Source of the DNA: Frateuria terrea | Lineage (GTDB): Bacteria > Pseudomonadota > Gammaproteobacteria > Xanthomonadales > Rhodanobacteraceae | Direction: 5' to 3' | NCBI RefSeq assembly: GCF_900115705.1 | Contig: NZ_FOXL01000006.1 | Span: 186,001 to 250,000, forward strand | Length of the DNA: 64,000 nucleotides | Shown here: piece after piece, positions 1 to 10,254 of the stretch | Layout: each line of letters begins with the position of its first letter | Numbering within the stretch: the first letter of the stretch is position 1 | Program-made: the position numbers and the translations under genes | The notes under the pieces: model-generated | The model's database searches: none | What the model was told of the DNA's origin: nothing | Seen by the model: the letters and a program-made list of their open reading frames with translations, nothing else

Positions 1-426
1 GACCGCCTGCTCGCCCGAGGGCGTCGGCCGCTGTCCACGCCGCGGCAACGGGCCGCGGGCGAAACTGCGGGCAGGCAATCGCAGGAGCCCCTCCTGGCCG
101 ATCCGAATCTCCCGAACGACGCAGGCACCCCGGCGGGTGTGGACGCAGGCCCGCAGAGCGGCCAGGGTGGCGCTGGCGGCGAGCCCAAGGGCAGCCGGCT
201 GGACGCCACGACAAAGGAGCATGGCGCGCCACAGCCCGCCGCTGCCGGCCGGCAGTCCCGCCCCGAACACTCCTCCGATACGGTGCGATCCGGCTACCGT
301 GCCCGGCCGGCCGGCCAGAGCGGCGTGGGTCGACAGGACGACCTCGCCTCGACCATCCGCGAGCCGCAAGGCGACGGCAATTACCTGGCGACCGACCGCG
401 GCGACAAGCCGTTGCGCAACGGCTGA
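1..426 (+). CDS. 3' part of an unrecognised Gly/Pro-rich protein (start outside window)
   Basis: The frame is open from the first base and ends at a TGA at 424-426, giving at least 141 residues, so the start lies to the left. The visible part is hydrophilic, rich in Gly, Pro, Gln and Arg, with no membrane segment or motif I recognise. The last residues (GDGNYLATDRGDKPLRNG) look more ordered than the rest. Codon third positions are GC-rich like the neighbours, which supports a real frame, but low-complexity tails can look coding by chance here. A terminator follows 30 bases after the stop. Function unknown. Confidence 0.4.
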   Translation, partial: DRLLARGRRPLSTPRQRAAGETAGRQSQEPLLADPNLPNDAGTPAGVDAGPQSGQGGAGGEPKGSRLDATTKEHGAPQPAAAGRQSRPEHSSDTVRSGYRARPAGQSGVGRQDDLASTIREPQGDGNYLATDRGDKPLRNG

Positions 427-454
427 ACGCGCGCGTTCCCTCCACGGACGAAAA

Positions 455-484
455 AAAGCCTCCCCGCTCGCGCGGGGAGGCTTT
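455..484. terminator. bidirectional rho-independent terminator
   Basis: A 13-bp perfect stem (aaagcctccccgc, 455-467, with its complement at 472-484) closes a 4-base loop. A-rich sequence lies on the left and TTT on the right. It sits between the convergent ends of the partial gene and the FadL-like gene and can serve both. Confidence 0.85.
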
Positions 485-496
485 CATGGGTGACGC

Positions 497-1936
497 TTAG
501 AACTTGTACTGCGCCGACAGGCTGAGCAGGTTGCCGTAATCGTCGAAATTGCCGGCGAGCACGTCGCCAGTCGGGCTCGCCGAATTGACGTGCGCACGGT
601 TGACGAAAATGTGCGCGTACGAGGCGTTGATCTCGAAGTTCTCGCTGGCCTTGTAGCCCAGGCCCAGCGCCGCGAACTTGCGGGTGGAGTCCGGCACGCG
701 GGCGTCGCGGGTGGCGTTGTAGGTCGGCGTGGTGTCGACCGAGATGCCGGCGCGCAGGGTCAGCTTGTCGTTGACGTAGTAGTCGCCGCCGATCGCCGCG
801 TACCAGGTGTTGCGCCAGTTGAAGGGCTCGACGCTGTCGGGCTGCGCCGGGTTGCCGTACTGCACGCGCAGTTCCTTGAACACGTCCCACTTGGTCCAGT
901 TCAGGTCGATGCCGAGGCCGAACTTCTCGGCCTGGTGCCAATAGCTGAGGCCGGCCGTCGCAGGCGTGGTGAAGTTGGCCGTGCCGGTGGTGTGGGTGAA
1001 CGGCACGCCGCCCAGCCCGGCGAGCAGCGGCGCGATCTGCGGGCTGGACAGCAACGCGGACACGTTGCCCGGAACGGTGAAGTTGCCCGTGCCCTGCAGC
1101 TTGTGCGAGATCTTGGAGCGGTAGTCGAACGCCAGCTTGTCGTTCGGCGTGAGCTTCCAGTAGGCGCCCACCTGCCAGCCATAGCCCCAGTCGTCGCCCT
1201 TGATGCGGGCCAGGCCATCGGACCCGGGCGGCACCACCGCGCCGACCTGCGCCAGGTAGGTCGGCACCGCTGCCGGCGGGATCGCACCGGCCGCGGCACC
1301 TTGCTGGATGAGACCCAGCGCGACGCCGTTGAAGTTGATCGCCGAGGTCAGTTCCGCCGAGGTCTTCTGCGCGATGACGCTGGCGCCCAGGCTGAACTGG
1401 TCGTTGACATCGAACGAGCCGGACAGGGTGGCATCGAGCGACTCGAAGCGCGACTTGATGGCGTTGTAGCGGCCCATCCAGTTGGAGTCGTACTCGGTCT
1501 GGAAGCCGAACGGCACCGACAGGCCGAAGCCAAGGTGCACGCGGTCGGACACCTTGCTGGCGATGAACAGCGCCGGGACCGGCAGCGTGGTGCCGGCGTC
1601 GCCGCCGTTGCCGCCGCTGATCGGACGGCCCAGCGCGTCATGCGCGGTGCCGCTGAACTTGGCGCTGAAGTTGATCGCGGTGATATCGGCCTGCAGGTAG
1701 GTGCCGTCCAGGTCGGTCATCGCCGCCGGGTTGTTCGCCACCACCGAGGCGTCGCCGCCGGCGGTCGCCGAGCCGGCATAGGCGCGGCCCATGCCCTTGG
1801 CACTGTTTTCCTTCAGCTGGAAGGCGCTGGCATGGGCGCCCTGCGGCAGCGCCAGTGCACCGGCGACGGCAAGGCTCAGCGCGGCCAGCGCAAAGGGCCG
1901 GGCAGTGCCCGGAAGGGAACGAAAAGACATAGGCAT
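497..1936 (-). CDS. FadL-family outer-membrane transport protein
   Basis: A 479-residue beta-barrel porin of the FadL/TodX family, which moves long-chain fatty acids or other hydrophobic compounds across the outer membrane. A signal peptide ends near GAHA. The mature protein begins SAFQLKENSAKGMGRAYAG, matching the FadL N-terminal plug region that carries the family NPA motif (here VVANNPAAM). The chain ends in AQYKF, with the C-terminal Phe used as an outer-membrane assembly signal. Longer upstream starts are possible in frame, but ATG 1936 has AGGAG seven bases before it and directly precedes the signal peptide; ATG 1930 is the alternative. Monocistronic, with a terminator after the stop. 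The exact substrate cannot be told from sequence. Confidence 0.92.
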   Translation of the reverse strand: MPMSFRSLPGTARPFALAALSLAVAGALALPQGAHASAFQLKENSAKGMGRAYAGSATAGGDASVVANNPAAMTDLDGTYLQADITAINFSAKFSGTAHDALGRPISGGNGGDAGTTLPVPALFIASKVSDRVHLGFGLSVPFGFQTEYDSNWMGRYNAIKSRFESLDATLSGSFDVNDQFSLGASVIAQKTSAELTSAINFNGVALGLIQQGAAAGAIPPAAVPTYLAQVGAVVPPGSDGLARIKGDDWGYGWQVGAYWKLTPNDKLAFDYRSKISHKLQGTGNFTVPGNVSALLSSPQIAPLLAGLGGVPFTHTTGTANFTTPATAGLSYWHQAEKFGLGIDLNWTKWDVFKELRVQYGNPAQPDSVEPFNWRNTWYAAIGGDYYVNDKLTLRAGISVDTTPTYNATRDARVPDSTRKFAALGLGYKASENFEINASYAHIFVNRAHVNSASPTGDVLAGNFDDYGNLLSLSAQYKF

Positions 1937-1952
1937 CGCTAAGCTCCTGCTT

Positions 1953-1979
1953 ATCTTAAGACGCGGCTCGGGGTGGCAA
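1953..1979 (-). promoter_or_regulatory. candidate promoter of the FadL-like gene
   Basis: On the minus strand TTGCCA (1974-1979) and TAAGAT (1953-1958) are separated by 15 bases, about 17 bases before the ATG at 1936. The spacing is short, so this is tentative. Confidence 0.35.
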
Positions 1980-2131
1980 CGGGAGCGCCACGGCGAATTC
2001 ATACGCGCGTTTGACGCCCCCGCGCGACACTCTGCCCAGCCATCCAGGGGCTTGCAAGTGCGACCGCAGCATTTGCCTGCCTTGCTGCTAGGCTTCGCGC
2101 CCGCCCCACGTCCCCGCCGTCGGAGTCGTCC

Positions 2132-2419
2132 ATGCACTGCTTTGTCTACGCCAGCCAACGCAAACCCGACACTTACGTGTGGCTTGCCACGCGCGACGAA
2201 TTCGGCGTCGTTCCGGAGTCGCTGTCGATGCTGCTCGGCGACCTGCGCTTCGTGCTCGAAGTGCAGCTCGATGAGCAACGCCGGCTGCCGCACGAGGACA
2301 GCCTCCTCGTGCTCGATCACCTGCGCACGCAGGGCTGGCACCTGCAGCTGCCCCCACAGGAGACGCTGGCAGTGGCCAACCAGCTCCAGCGCAGCATGCC
2401 GGACGATCGCGACGAATGA
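2132..2419 (+). CDS. ycgL: YcgL domain-containing protein
   Basis: A 95-residue soluble protein that fits the YcgL family along its length: N-terminal MHCFVYASQRKPDTYVWL, a central VPESLSMLLG segment and the conserved LDHLRTQGWHLQLPP region near residues 62-76. YcgL proteins are small, conserved in gammaproteobacteria and have no firmly assigned reaction. GGAG stands eight bases before ATG 2132, which decides the start. It is transcribed divergently from the FadL-like gene and is followed after 65 bases by the ankyrin gene on the same strand, which has its own promoter-like box. Confidence 0.9.
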   Translation: MHCFVYASQRKPDTYVWLATRDEFGVVPESLSMLLGDLRFVLEVQLDEQRRLPHEDSLLVLDHLRTQGWHLQLPPQETLAVANQLQRSMPDDRDE

Positions 2420-2472
2420 ATCCGTGGCGCCGGGGTTAACGCGCCGTTACCGTCTGCGGCGCCCACGCTTCC

Positions 2473-2478
2473 TATACT
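2473..2478 (+). promoter_or_regulatory. -10 box TATACT placed for a leaderless mRNA
   Basis: TATACT ends exactly six bases before ATG 2485 and no Shine-Dalgarno sequence lies between them, so transcription would begin at the A of the start codon. No convincing -35 hexamer is visible. The same spacing recurs at four other genes in the window. Confidence 0.5.
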
Positions 2479-2484
2479 CCCGCC

Positions 2485-5400
2485 ATGAACGAACCCCGAT
2501 CGCGTCGCCGCCCGCCGCCCCTGCTCAAGGGTGCGGCCTGGTTCCTGCCTGGATGGATCGCCGTGGCGATCGCCGCACTGGGGGCCCACCCGCTCGCGTT
2601 GATCCCGCTGCTGGCGGCCAATGCGTTGGTCATGGCCGCGGTCTGCCACGCGATCGGCTTCGATCCGGAGCCGCGCTTCGGCCGCACCGTGCTGCGCCGG
2701 GGCGCGGCGCACGTGGTGATGTTCACCGGCTACGTGGCGCTGGTGTTCCTGCTGATCGCCTGGCCTATGCTCCAGCTGCATCAGCAGCCGAGCCTGGGCG
2801 GCGCATTGCTGCTGGCAGCTGCGCTGGTGGTGGCGCTGGTGGCGCTGTGGCGCGTGTGGCCGGCGTTCGGGCTGGTGTTCCTGTGGGACGATGCCTATCC
2901 GTCGCAAAGCGACGGCTCGTGGATCTTTACCGCCACCGCGCGCAGCCTCGCCTTCGGCCGGCACCTGGCGCGCGAGGAGCGTTTCTTCACCCACTTCCTG
3001 CCGGCCGCGTTCGCGTTGCTGGTCATGGCCTATGGCGCCATCGCGTTGACCGGCCTGTACGGCGTGCTGCCGATGGAGCTGCGCACCGCGGCGCTGGTCG
3101 TCTACGGCCTGGCGGTGTTGCCGCTGGGCTGCCTGGTGATCGCCAACCGCACCTTGCGCGCGCTGCTGTGCGAGCGCACGCGGCCGCGTCGCCGTGCCGA
3201 GGACGCGCCGCTCCCGGCAGGCTTCCCCAACGCTGCCCCACGCCCGGTCACGTTGAGCGAGGAAGAGCGTACGGCAGGCACGCCTGCACAGGGCACCGCG
3301 CTGCTGGCCGCCGCGCGCGAAGGTGACATTGAACGCGCGCTGGCGCTGCTGGAGGCCGGCGCCGATCCGGACGCCGCTCCCGCACCGGGCGAGCGCGACC
3401 AGCGTCCGGTGCTCACCCTCGCCGCGTTGCTGCCAGACACTCGCCTGTTGCGAGCGCTGATCGCCAAAGGTGCGGACGTCAACCGCGCCAGCGGCGGCCT
3501 GACCGCACTGCTCGCCGCCACCCGCGACAGCTGGCACGGCCGCGCCGAGGCGGTGATGACGCTGCTTGCCAACGGCGCCAGCCCGCTGGCCACCGATGGC
3601 GAAGGCAACACCGCCCTGCATGGGGCGGCGTTGAGCGGCGAGCCGATCGTCGCGGCGATGCTGCTCGATGCCGCCGCACCCGTGAACGCCTTGAACAAGG
3701 CCGGCGTCAGCCCGCTCGCCGCTGCCTGTCGCGCCGCCAACTGGCCGCTCGCCAAATTCCTGTTGGAACACGGCGCCAAACCGGCTCCCGCCGAGGGCGA
3801 ACCGGCGACGGTCGCCGCCGCCGGTATCGCCGACGACGATCCGGCCGGCGTCAAGCTGCTGCTCAAGCATCGCGCACCGGTCAACGCCACCGATGCGCAC
3901 CAGCGCACCGCGCTGGTGGCTGCCGCCGCCGAGGGCCACCTGCAGATCGCAACTGCCTTGCTCGCCGCCGGTGCCGACCCGAACCTGGCCGACCGCCATG
4001 GCGCCACCGCCCTGATGGAAGCGGCGCGCAGTGGCGCCAGCGCCATCGTGCAGGCACTGGCCCACGCCCATGCCGACGCCAACGCTCGCGACAGCCACGA
4101 TCGCGATGCGCTCACCCTCGCCTGCCAGTCCTCGCGCGCGCAGGCCGAAACCGTACGTGCGTTGCTCGCGCTCGGCGCCGAGCCCAAGCGCCCCTGCAGC
4201 GATGGTCGCAGCGCACTGGACCACGCCGCGGCCGCGGGCCGCTGGGACCTGGTCGCCCTGCTCGACCCCGAGTGTCCATTGCCCGCGACCCTGGGCGGTG
4301 ATGCACAGGACGACACCGACACCCCGACGCGTCTGCTCGACGCCCTTCGCCACGGCCAGTGGGCGGTGGCAGCCGCTTTCGCCGAACGCGCACGGCAGTG
4401 GCCGCAGGATCAACTCGCGCAGCTGTACCTGGAGCTCTCCGAACCCGGCCTGGGCGCAGCCCGGCACTGGCTGCTCGAACACGGCCTCGCCGCCGAAGCC
4501 CGCCTGCCCGCGCCCGCCGCTGCAACCGAAGGCACGCCGCCCACGCAGGGCCGGCGCCTGTTCGATGCCCTGCTGACCCGGCTGCCCGCCGCTATTGAAG
4601 CCGTCGACGACCTGCTCAAGGCTGGCGCCACGCCCGCCGGCACCGGGCTGCTCGCGCAGGCGCTGGATGCACTCGGCGACGGTGCCCAGGGCACAGCCCT
4701 GCCGCTGAAGCTGCTCGACGCGGGCGCCGACGCCTTCGGCGCGGATGCGCGCGAGCGCACGCCGCTGCATCTGGCCGCGCTTCACCGAGGGGGCGCATTG
4801 CTCGACGCGCTGCTGGCGCGCGGTTGCGATCCCAATGCGCGCGACGGCGCCGGCCGCACGCCGCTGTTCGCCGCGATCGAGCACGGCGAAGCCGGGTTGG
4901 CACTGGTTCGTGCGCTCATCGCCCATGGCGCCGACGCCGAGGCCACCGACGTCAACGGCGAGACACCGCTCGGGTTGGCGCTCGACCACGACGCGATCCA
5001 GCACTGGCTGGACTGGGGCGACTGGTCGCGCCCGCGCCGCGCGCTGACCGCCGCGGACTTGCCGGCGGCCACCCGCGCCGGCGCGCTGACAGCGGTCGAG
5101 CGCCTGCTTGAACTCGGCTTTGACGTGGATACGCGCGATGCCCAGGGCGCCACCGCGCTGCTGCATGCCTGTGGCGCGGGCCACCGCGAAATTGCCGCGC
5201 GGCTGCTCGATGCCGGCGCCGATGCCTCGCTCGCCGCCGATACCGGCGTCACCCCGCTTGCCGCTGCGGTGGGCGCGCGCCGTGACGCCCTGGTCGGTGT
5301 GCTGCTCGAGCACGGCGTGGCGGTCGACCAGAAGCTGCCTGGCGACACGACCGCGCTGATGGTCGCCGCCGCACTCGGCTATCCGGAAATCGCCGAGCAC

Positions 5401-5925
5401 CTGCTCGCCGGGGGCGCCGACATCCATGCCGCGGACGCCCGCGGTCGCAGCGCTCTGCACGCCGCCGCTCAGTTCGGCTTCGAGCACAACGATAGCCTGC
5501 GCGCGCGGCGCCTGTTCGACGTGCTGCTCAAGCACGACGCCGACGTCAACCGTGCCGACCATGAGGGCAAGACCCCGTTGCTATTGTTGCTCGGCGCGCA
5601 ATTCAAGCCGGGCGCCGGCTGCGATGCGACTCACCTGGCCGCGTTGCTGCCGGTGTTGCTCGATGCCGGCGCGCGGCTGGAACACGCCGATCAGCGCGGC
5701 GTTACCGCCCTGCACGCCTGCGCCATGCACGCGCTGCTGCCGGCCGCGCGCGTACTGCTGGCGCGCGGCGCCGACCGCCAGGCCGCCGACGCTTTCGGCC
5801 GCACCCCGGCGGACGTCGCCCGCCACCTGGGCCTGGTCGACATCGCCCATGAGCTGGCGGTGCGCAGCAACACCATGCCCAGCGTTCGGCAGATGCTGCG
5901 CCAGCCGGCACAACCGGCCGAATAA
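2485..5925 (+). CDS. polytopic membrane protein with long ankyrin-repeat domain
   Basis: A 1146-residue protein with two parts. The first 225 residues hold about six hydrophobic segments (near 17-33, 36-57, 74-95, 104-134, 170-193, 200-221) followed by a basic stretch. From about residue 268 to 1110 it is almost entirely ankyrin repeats, roughly twenty, with recurring patterns such as GATALMEAARSG and LLDAGADA. A less regular, repeat-poor block lies around 590-690. Ankyrin arrays bind proteins, so this is probably a membrane-anchored scaffold whose array faces the cytoplasm (inferred from the positive charge after the last segment). No enzymatic motif is visible and the partner is unknown. 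The start follows from the promoter spacing and the first hydrophobic segment; there is no ribosome binding site. Confidence 0.85.
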   Translation: MNEPRSRRRPPPLLKGAAWFLPGWIAVAIAALGAHPLALIPLLAANALVMAAVCHAIGFDPEPRFGRTVLRRGAAHVVMFTGYVALVFLLIAWPMLQLHQQPSLGGALLLAAALVVALVALWRVWPAFGLVFLWDDAYPSQSDGSWIFTATARSLAFGRHLAREERFFTHFLPAAFALLVMAYGAIALTGLYGVLPMELRTAALVVYGLAVLPLGCLVIANRTLRALLCERTRPRRRAEDAPLPAGFPNAAPRPVTLSEEERTAGTPAQGTALLAAAREGDIERALALLEAGADPDAAPAPGERDQRPVLTLAALLPDTRLLRALIAKGADVNRASGGLTALLAATRDSWHGRAEAVMTLLANGASPLATDGEGNTALHGAALSGEPIVAAMLLDAAAPVNALNKAGVSPLAAACRAANWPLAKFLLEHGAKPAPAEGEPATVAAAGIADDDPAGVKLLLKHRAPVNATDAHQRTALVAAAAEGHLQIATALLAAGADPNLADRHGATALMEAARSGASAIVQALAHAHADANARDSHDRDALTLACQSSRAQAETVRALLALGAEPKRPCSDGRSALDHAAAAGRWDLVALLDPECPLPATLGGDAQDDTDTPTRLLDALRHGQWAVAAAFAERARQWPQDQLAQLYLELSEPGLGAARHWLLEHGLAAEARLPAPAAATEGTPPTQGRRLFDALLTRLPAAIEAVDDLLKAGATPAGTGLLAQALDALGDGAQGTALPLKLLDAGADAFGADARERTPLHLAALHRGGALLDALLARGCDPNARDGAGRTPLFAAIEHGEAGLALVRALIAHGADAEATDVNGETPLGLALDHDAIQHWLDWGDWSRPRRALTAADLPAATRAGALTAVERLLELGFDVDTRDAQGATALLHACGAGHREIAARLLDAGADASLAADTGVTPLAAAVGARRDALVGVLLEHGVAVDQKLPGDTTALMVAAALGYPEIAEHLLAGGADIHAADARGRSALHAAAQFGFEHNDSLRARRLFDVLLKHDADVNRADHEGKTPLLLLLGAQFKPGAGCDATHLAALLPVLLDAGARLEHADQRGVTALHACAMHALLPAARVLLARGADRQAADAFGRTPADVARHLGLVDIAHELAVRSNTMPSVRQMLRQPAQPAE

Positions 5926-5946
5926 CCCGGCGCTTGCGCGAATCGA

Positions 5947-5972
5947 ACCCTCTCCCCTGCGGGGTGGGGAAT
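5947..5972. repeat. short C/T-rich intergenic inverted element
   Basis: A run tctcccctgcggggtgggga (5951-5970) forms a small imperfect hairpin in the 72-base gap between the convergent ankyrin and kef genes. It belongs by appearance to the C/T-rich family also seen near 10260, 21190, 32310, 48500 and 52025. It has no T-run, so it is not a classical terminator. Confidence 0.4.
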
Positions 5973-5997
5973 GGGCTCGCGAAAAACTATCCGGCAC

Positions 5998-7803
5998 TCA
6001 GCTGGAGGACGGCGACCCCGAGCCTTCGCGCTCGGCATCCGCCTCGAACAACTGTTCCAGGTCCGCCAGCGCCTCGCGTGTGGTCTGCACGATGCGCGCA
6101 TCGTCGTCGTAGACCAGGTATTGCCGCTTCAGCAGCTCGGCGTCCTGCTGGCGGAAACGCTCCACCCGTGCCGCCGCCACGTCGGGCGCCACGCCCAGCG
6201 CCTCCAGCGTCATGCGCGTCATCTCCAGGCTGGAGCAGAGGGTCTCGCGCACCGGTGCGTCGATGCCCAGATCCATCAAGCGCCACACATGCTGGCGGTT
6301 GCGCGCGCGGGCGATGACCTTCAGGTGCGGGTATTGCCGCCGCACCAGCCGCGCCACGCGCAGGCTCGATTCCGGATCGTCGCTGGCCAGCACGAACACC
6401 TTCGCCTTGTCCGCCTGAGCCGCGCGCAGCAGCTCGGGGCGCGCCGGATCGCCGTAGAAGATGTCGTTCCAGCCGCCGAAGCGCTGCACCAGGTCGATCT
6501 GTTCCACCGAGTGGTCCAGCGCGACGAAGCGGATACCTTGCGCGCGCAGCACGCGCGCCACGATCTGCCCCATGCGCCCGTAGCCGGCGATGATCACCTG
6601 CGGCGACTCGGTCTCGATGGTGTCGTACTCGCGCACCGCCTTTTTCGGCCGCGCGCCGAGCAGGCGCCCGGCAAGCGCCACCAGCAACGGCGTCAGTGCC
6701 ATCGACAGGGTGATCGCCAGCACCAGCCGGTTGTGCAGGGTGCCGTCGAGCACGTGCTGCCCGTCGGCAAGGTTGAGCACCACGAAGGCGAACTCGCCGC
6801 CGCTGGCCAGCAGCACTGCCAGCCGCAGCGCCTCACCGCGATCGAGTCCGCCGACCAGCCGCCCCAGCGGCCACAGCAGCACGCCCTTGACCAACAGCAA
6901 TCCGGCAACCAGTGCCAGCACGCGCAGCGGCTCGCCGAGCAGCAGCGAGAGGTCCATCGACATGCCCACGCTGATGAAGAACAGACCCAGCAACAGGCCT
7001 TTGAACGGCTCCAGGTGCGACTCCAGTTCGTGCCGGTACTCCGAGTCGGCCAGCAGCACGCCGGCCAGGAACGCACCGAGCGTGGAAGACACGCCCACCC
7101 GCTCCATCAGCCACGCCGTGCCCATCACCACCAGCAGCGCGGTCGCGGTCGACACCTCCACTGCATCGGCCCTGGCGACGAAGCGGAACACCGGCCGCAA
7201 CAGGTAGCGTCCGCCCACCACCACCGCCACGATCGCGCCGACCGTGCGCAACACGCTCGCCAGCTCCACGCCGTGTCCGCCGGAGGCCGCCAGCAACGGC
7301 ACCGCGGCGATCAGCGGGATCGCCGCCAGGTCCTGGAACAGCAGGATCGCGAACGCCTGGCGCCCATAGGCCCAGCCCGCTTCCTTGCGCTCGGCCAGGA
7401 TCTGCAGACCGAATGCGGTCGAGGACAATGCCAGGCTGCCGCCGACGATCACCGCCGCCCGGCCGCTCAGTCCGAACCAGGCAAAGCCGATCGCGCCGAT
7501 GGCCACGCCACAGGCCAGCACCTGCAGCAAGCCGGTGCCGAACACTGCACGGCGCATCACCCACAGCCGCTGCGGAGAGAGTTCGAGGCCGATCACGAAC
7601 AGCATCAGCACCACGCCGAACTCGGAAATGGTCGCCACGCCCGCGGTATCGCTGACCAGCCCCAGCAACTGCGGCCCGATCACTACGCCGGCAAGCAGGT
7701 AGCCCAGCACCGAACCCAGCCGGAAGCGCTTGGTCAACGGCACGGCGATCACCGTCGCCAGCAGGAACACCAGCGCGGTTTCGAGGTAGTGATGACTTTC
7801 CAC
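5998..7803 (-). CDS. kefC: KefB/KefC-type potassium efflux / cation:proton antiporter
   Basis: A 601-residue CPA2-family antiporter. About residues 1-385 form the multi-span Na+/H+ exchanger domain. They include the Kef signature SEYRHELESHLEPFKGLL and the following GLFFISVGMSMD, close to the E. coli KefC regulatory loop. From about residue 395 a KTN/RCK domain begins with the nucleotide-binding GYGRMGQ, followed by the DxxxxQ-like LDHSVEQ. Kef systems release K+ and acidify the cytoplasm when glutathione adducts bind the RCK domain. No separate KefF/KefG ancillary gene is adjacent. The start is GTG at 7803, with no in-frame alternative before the first membrane span. KefB versus KefC cannot be resolved from sequence alone. 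Confidence 0.9.
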   Translation of the reverse strand: MESHHYLETALVFLLATVIAVPLTKRFRLGSVLGYLLAGVVIGPQLLGLVSDTAGVATISEFGVVLMLFVIGLELSPQRLWVMRRAVFGTGLLQVLACGVAIGAIGFAWFGLSGRAAVIVGGSLALSSTAFGLQILAERKEAGWAYGRQAFAILLFQDLAAIPLIAAVPLLAASGGHGVELASVLRTVGAIVAVVVGGRYLLRPVFRFVARADAVEVSTATALLVVMGTAWLMERVGVSSTLGAFLAGVLLADSEYRHELESHLEPFKGLLLGLFFISVGMSMDLSLLLGEPLRVLALVAGLLLVKGVLLWPLGRLVGGLDRGEALRLAVLLASGGEFAFVVLNLADGQHVLDGTLHNRLVLAITLSMALTPLLVALAGRLLGARPKKAVREYDTIETESPQVIIAGYGRMGQIVARVLRAQGIRFVALDHSVEQIDLVQRFGGWNDIFYGDPARPELLRAAQADKAKVFVLASDDPESSLRVARLVRRQYPHLKVIARARNRQHVWRLMDLGIDAPVRETLCSSLEMTRMTLEALGVAPDVAAARVERFRQQDAELLKRQYLVYDDDARIVQTTREALADLEQLFEADAEREGSGSPSSS

Positions 7804-7832
7804 GCGCGCGACGCCTTGTTGTCGAGGGTTCG

Positions 7833-7838
7833 ATTATT
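7833..7838 (-). promoter_or_regulatory. -10-like box AATAAT upstream of kef gene
   Basis: AATAAT on the minus strand lies 29 bases before the GTG start at 7803 and is the only A/T-rich hexamer in this very GC-rich spacer. No clear -35 is seen. Confidence 0.3.
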
Positions 7839-7888
7839 CCACGCCCGACCCGGCGCCATCGTCCATCCCGATGCGATGGCTGACGTGG

Positions 7889-7894
7889 GATCAT
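7889..7894 (+). promoter_or_regulatory. weak -10-like GATCAT at leaderless spacing
   Basis: GATCAT ends six bases before ATG 7901, the same geometry as at 2473, 25761 and 44445, and no Shine-Dalgarno sequence is visible. It matches the consensus at only four of six positions. Confidence 0.3.
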
Positions 7895-7900
7895 CCGCGC

Positions 7901-8674
7901 ATGAATCGCATCACGTTCGCACTGGCCGGCCTGTTGCTGCCGGGCCTGGCCATGGCCGCATCGATCCCGCTGCAGGGCTACACCATCGTGCGCGCCTTCC
8001 CGCACGATCCGCAGGCCTATACCGAAGGCTTGTTCTACCTCGACGGATACCTCTACGAGGCCACCGGCACGGTGGGCGCGTCCTCGGTGCGCAAGGTGGA
8101 CCTCGCCAGCGGCAAGGTGCTGCAGCAGGCTGCGACGCCTTGGCCGGACTATGGCGAAGGCATCGTCGCGTGGAAGGGCCGGCTGGTGCAGCTGACCTGG
8201 CAGGACCATCAAGGCTTCGTCTACGACCTGGCCACGCTCACTCCCCTGGCCAAGTTCACCTATCCCGGCGAAGGCTGGAGCCTCACGACCGACGGCACGC
8301 ACCTGCTGATGAGCGACGGCACGCCGACGATCCGCATCCTCGATCCGCGCACCCTGCAGCAGGTCGGCCGGATCGACGTCACCGCCGACGGCAAGCCGCT
8401 GGCGAACCTCAACGAACTGGAGTGGGTCAAGGGCCAGCTCTATGCCAACGTCTGGCTGACCGACCGCATCGCGCGGATCGACCCGGCCAGCGGCAAGGTG
8501 ATCGGCTGGATCGATCTGGCCGGGCTCGGACCCAAGCCCGACAGCCTGCCCGATCCGAACAACGACGTGCTCAACGGCATTGCCTACGACGCTGTCGACG
8601 ACCGCCTGTTCGTCACCGGCAAATGCTGGCCGAAGGTGTACGAGATCCGCCTCCACCCCAGCCGCCCACGCTGA
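7901..8674 (+). CDS. glutaminyl-peptide cyclotransferase (periplasmic)
   Basis: A 257-residue enzyme of the plant/bacterial-type glutaminyl cyclase family (Glu_cyclase_2), which converts N-terminal Gln of peptides or proteins to pyroglutamate. The family hallmark FPHDPQAYTEGLFY lies just after the signal peptide (residues 2-20, ending AMAA). Further conserved segments are YGEGIV, LNELEWVKGQLYANVW and the C-terminal VLNGIAYDAVDDRLFVTGK, as expected for a five-bladed propeller. ATG 7901 is chosen over an in-frame start 30 bases upstream because it opens a clean signal peptide. The mature protein is expected in the periplasm. It stands alone; a 9-bp stem (cgggcggca/tgccgcccg) just after the stop could act in termination. 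Confidence 0.92.
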   Translation: MNRITFALAGLLLPGLAMAASIPLQGYTIVRAFPHDPQAYTEGLFYLDGYLYEATGTVGASSVRKVDLASGKVLQQAATPWPDYGEGIVAWKGRLVQLTWQDHQGFVYDLATLTPLAKFTYPGEGWSLTTDGTHLLMSDGTPTIRILDPRTLQQVGRIDVTADGKPLANLNELEWVKGQLYANVWLTDRIARIDPASGKVIGWIDLAGLGPKPDSLPDPNNDVLNGIAYDAVDDRLFVTGKCWPKVYEIRLHPSRPR

Positions 8675-8716
8675 TCGGGCGGCATGGCGAGCGGCCGACG
8701 TGCCGCCCGGCTTTCG

Positions 8717-10211
<1,495 letters not shown>

Positions 10212-10254
10212 CGCCTGGGCTCCGCGCGCCCTCCGGCCTGCGGCGATCCATCAT

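Noticed and set aside
1937-2341. N-terminal extension of the FadL-like protein
   Set aside because: The frame stays open upstream, but the extension is low-complexity and overlaps ycgL; ATG 1936 has a ribosome binding site and signal peptide.
2317-5562. 1081-residue reading frame on the minus strand opposite the ankyrin gene
   Set aside because: It is antisense to a repeat gene with strong GC third-position bias, rich in Gln, Arg and Gly, and has no motif, ribosome binding site or domain. It is a mirror of the real frame.
2485-5925. Interpretation of the repeated sequence as a DNA tandem repeat
   Set aside because: The periodicity is about 99 bases with divergent DNA and conserved protein pattern, which is ordinary for ankyrin repeats.
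8675-8716. Full terminator after the cyclotransferase gene
   Set aside because: A 9-bp stem exists, but the loop is about 17 bases and there is no T-run, so it was mentioned in the gene entry only.
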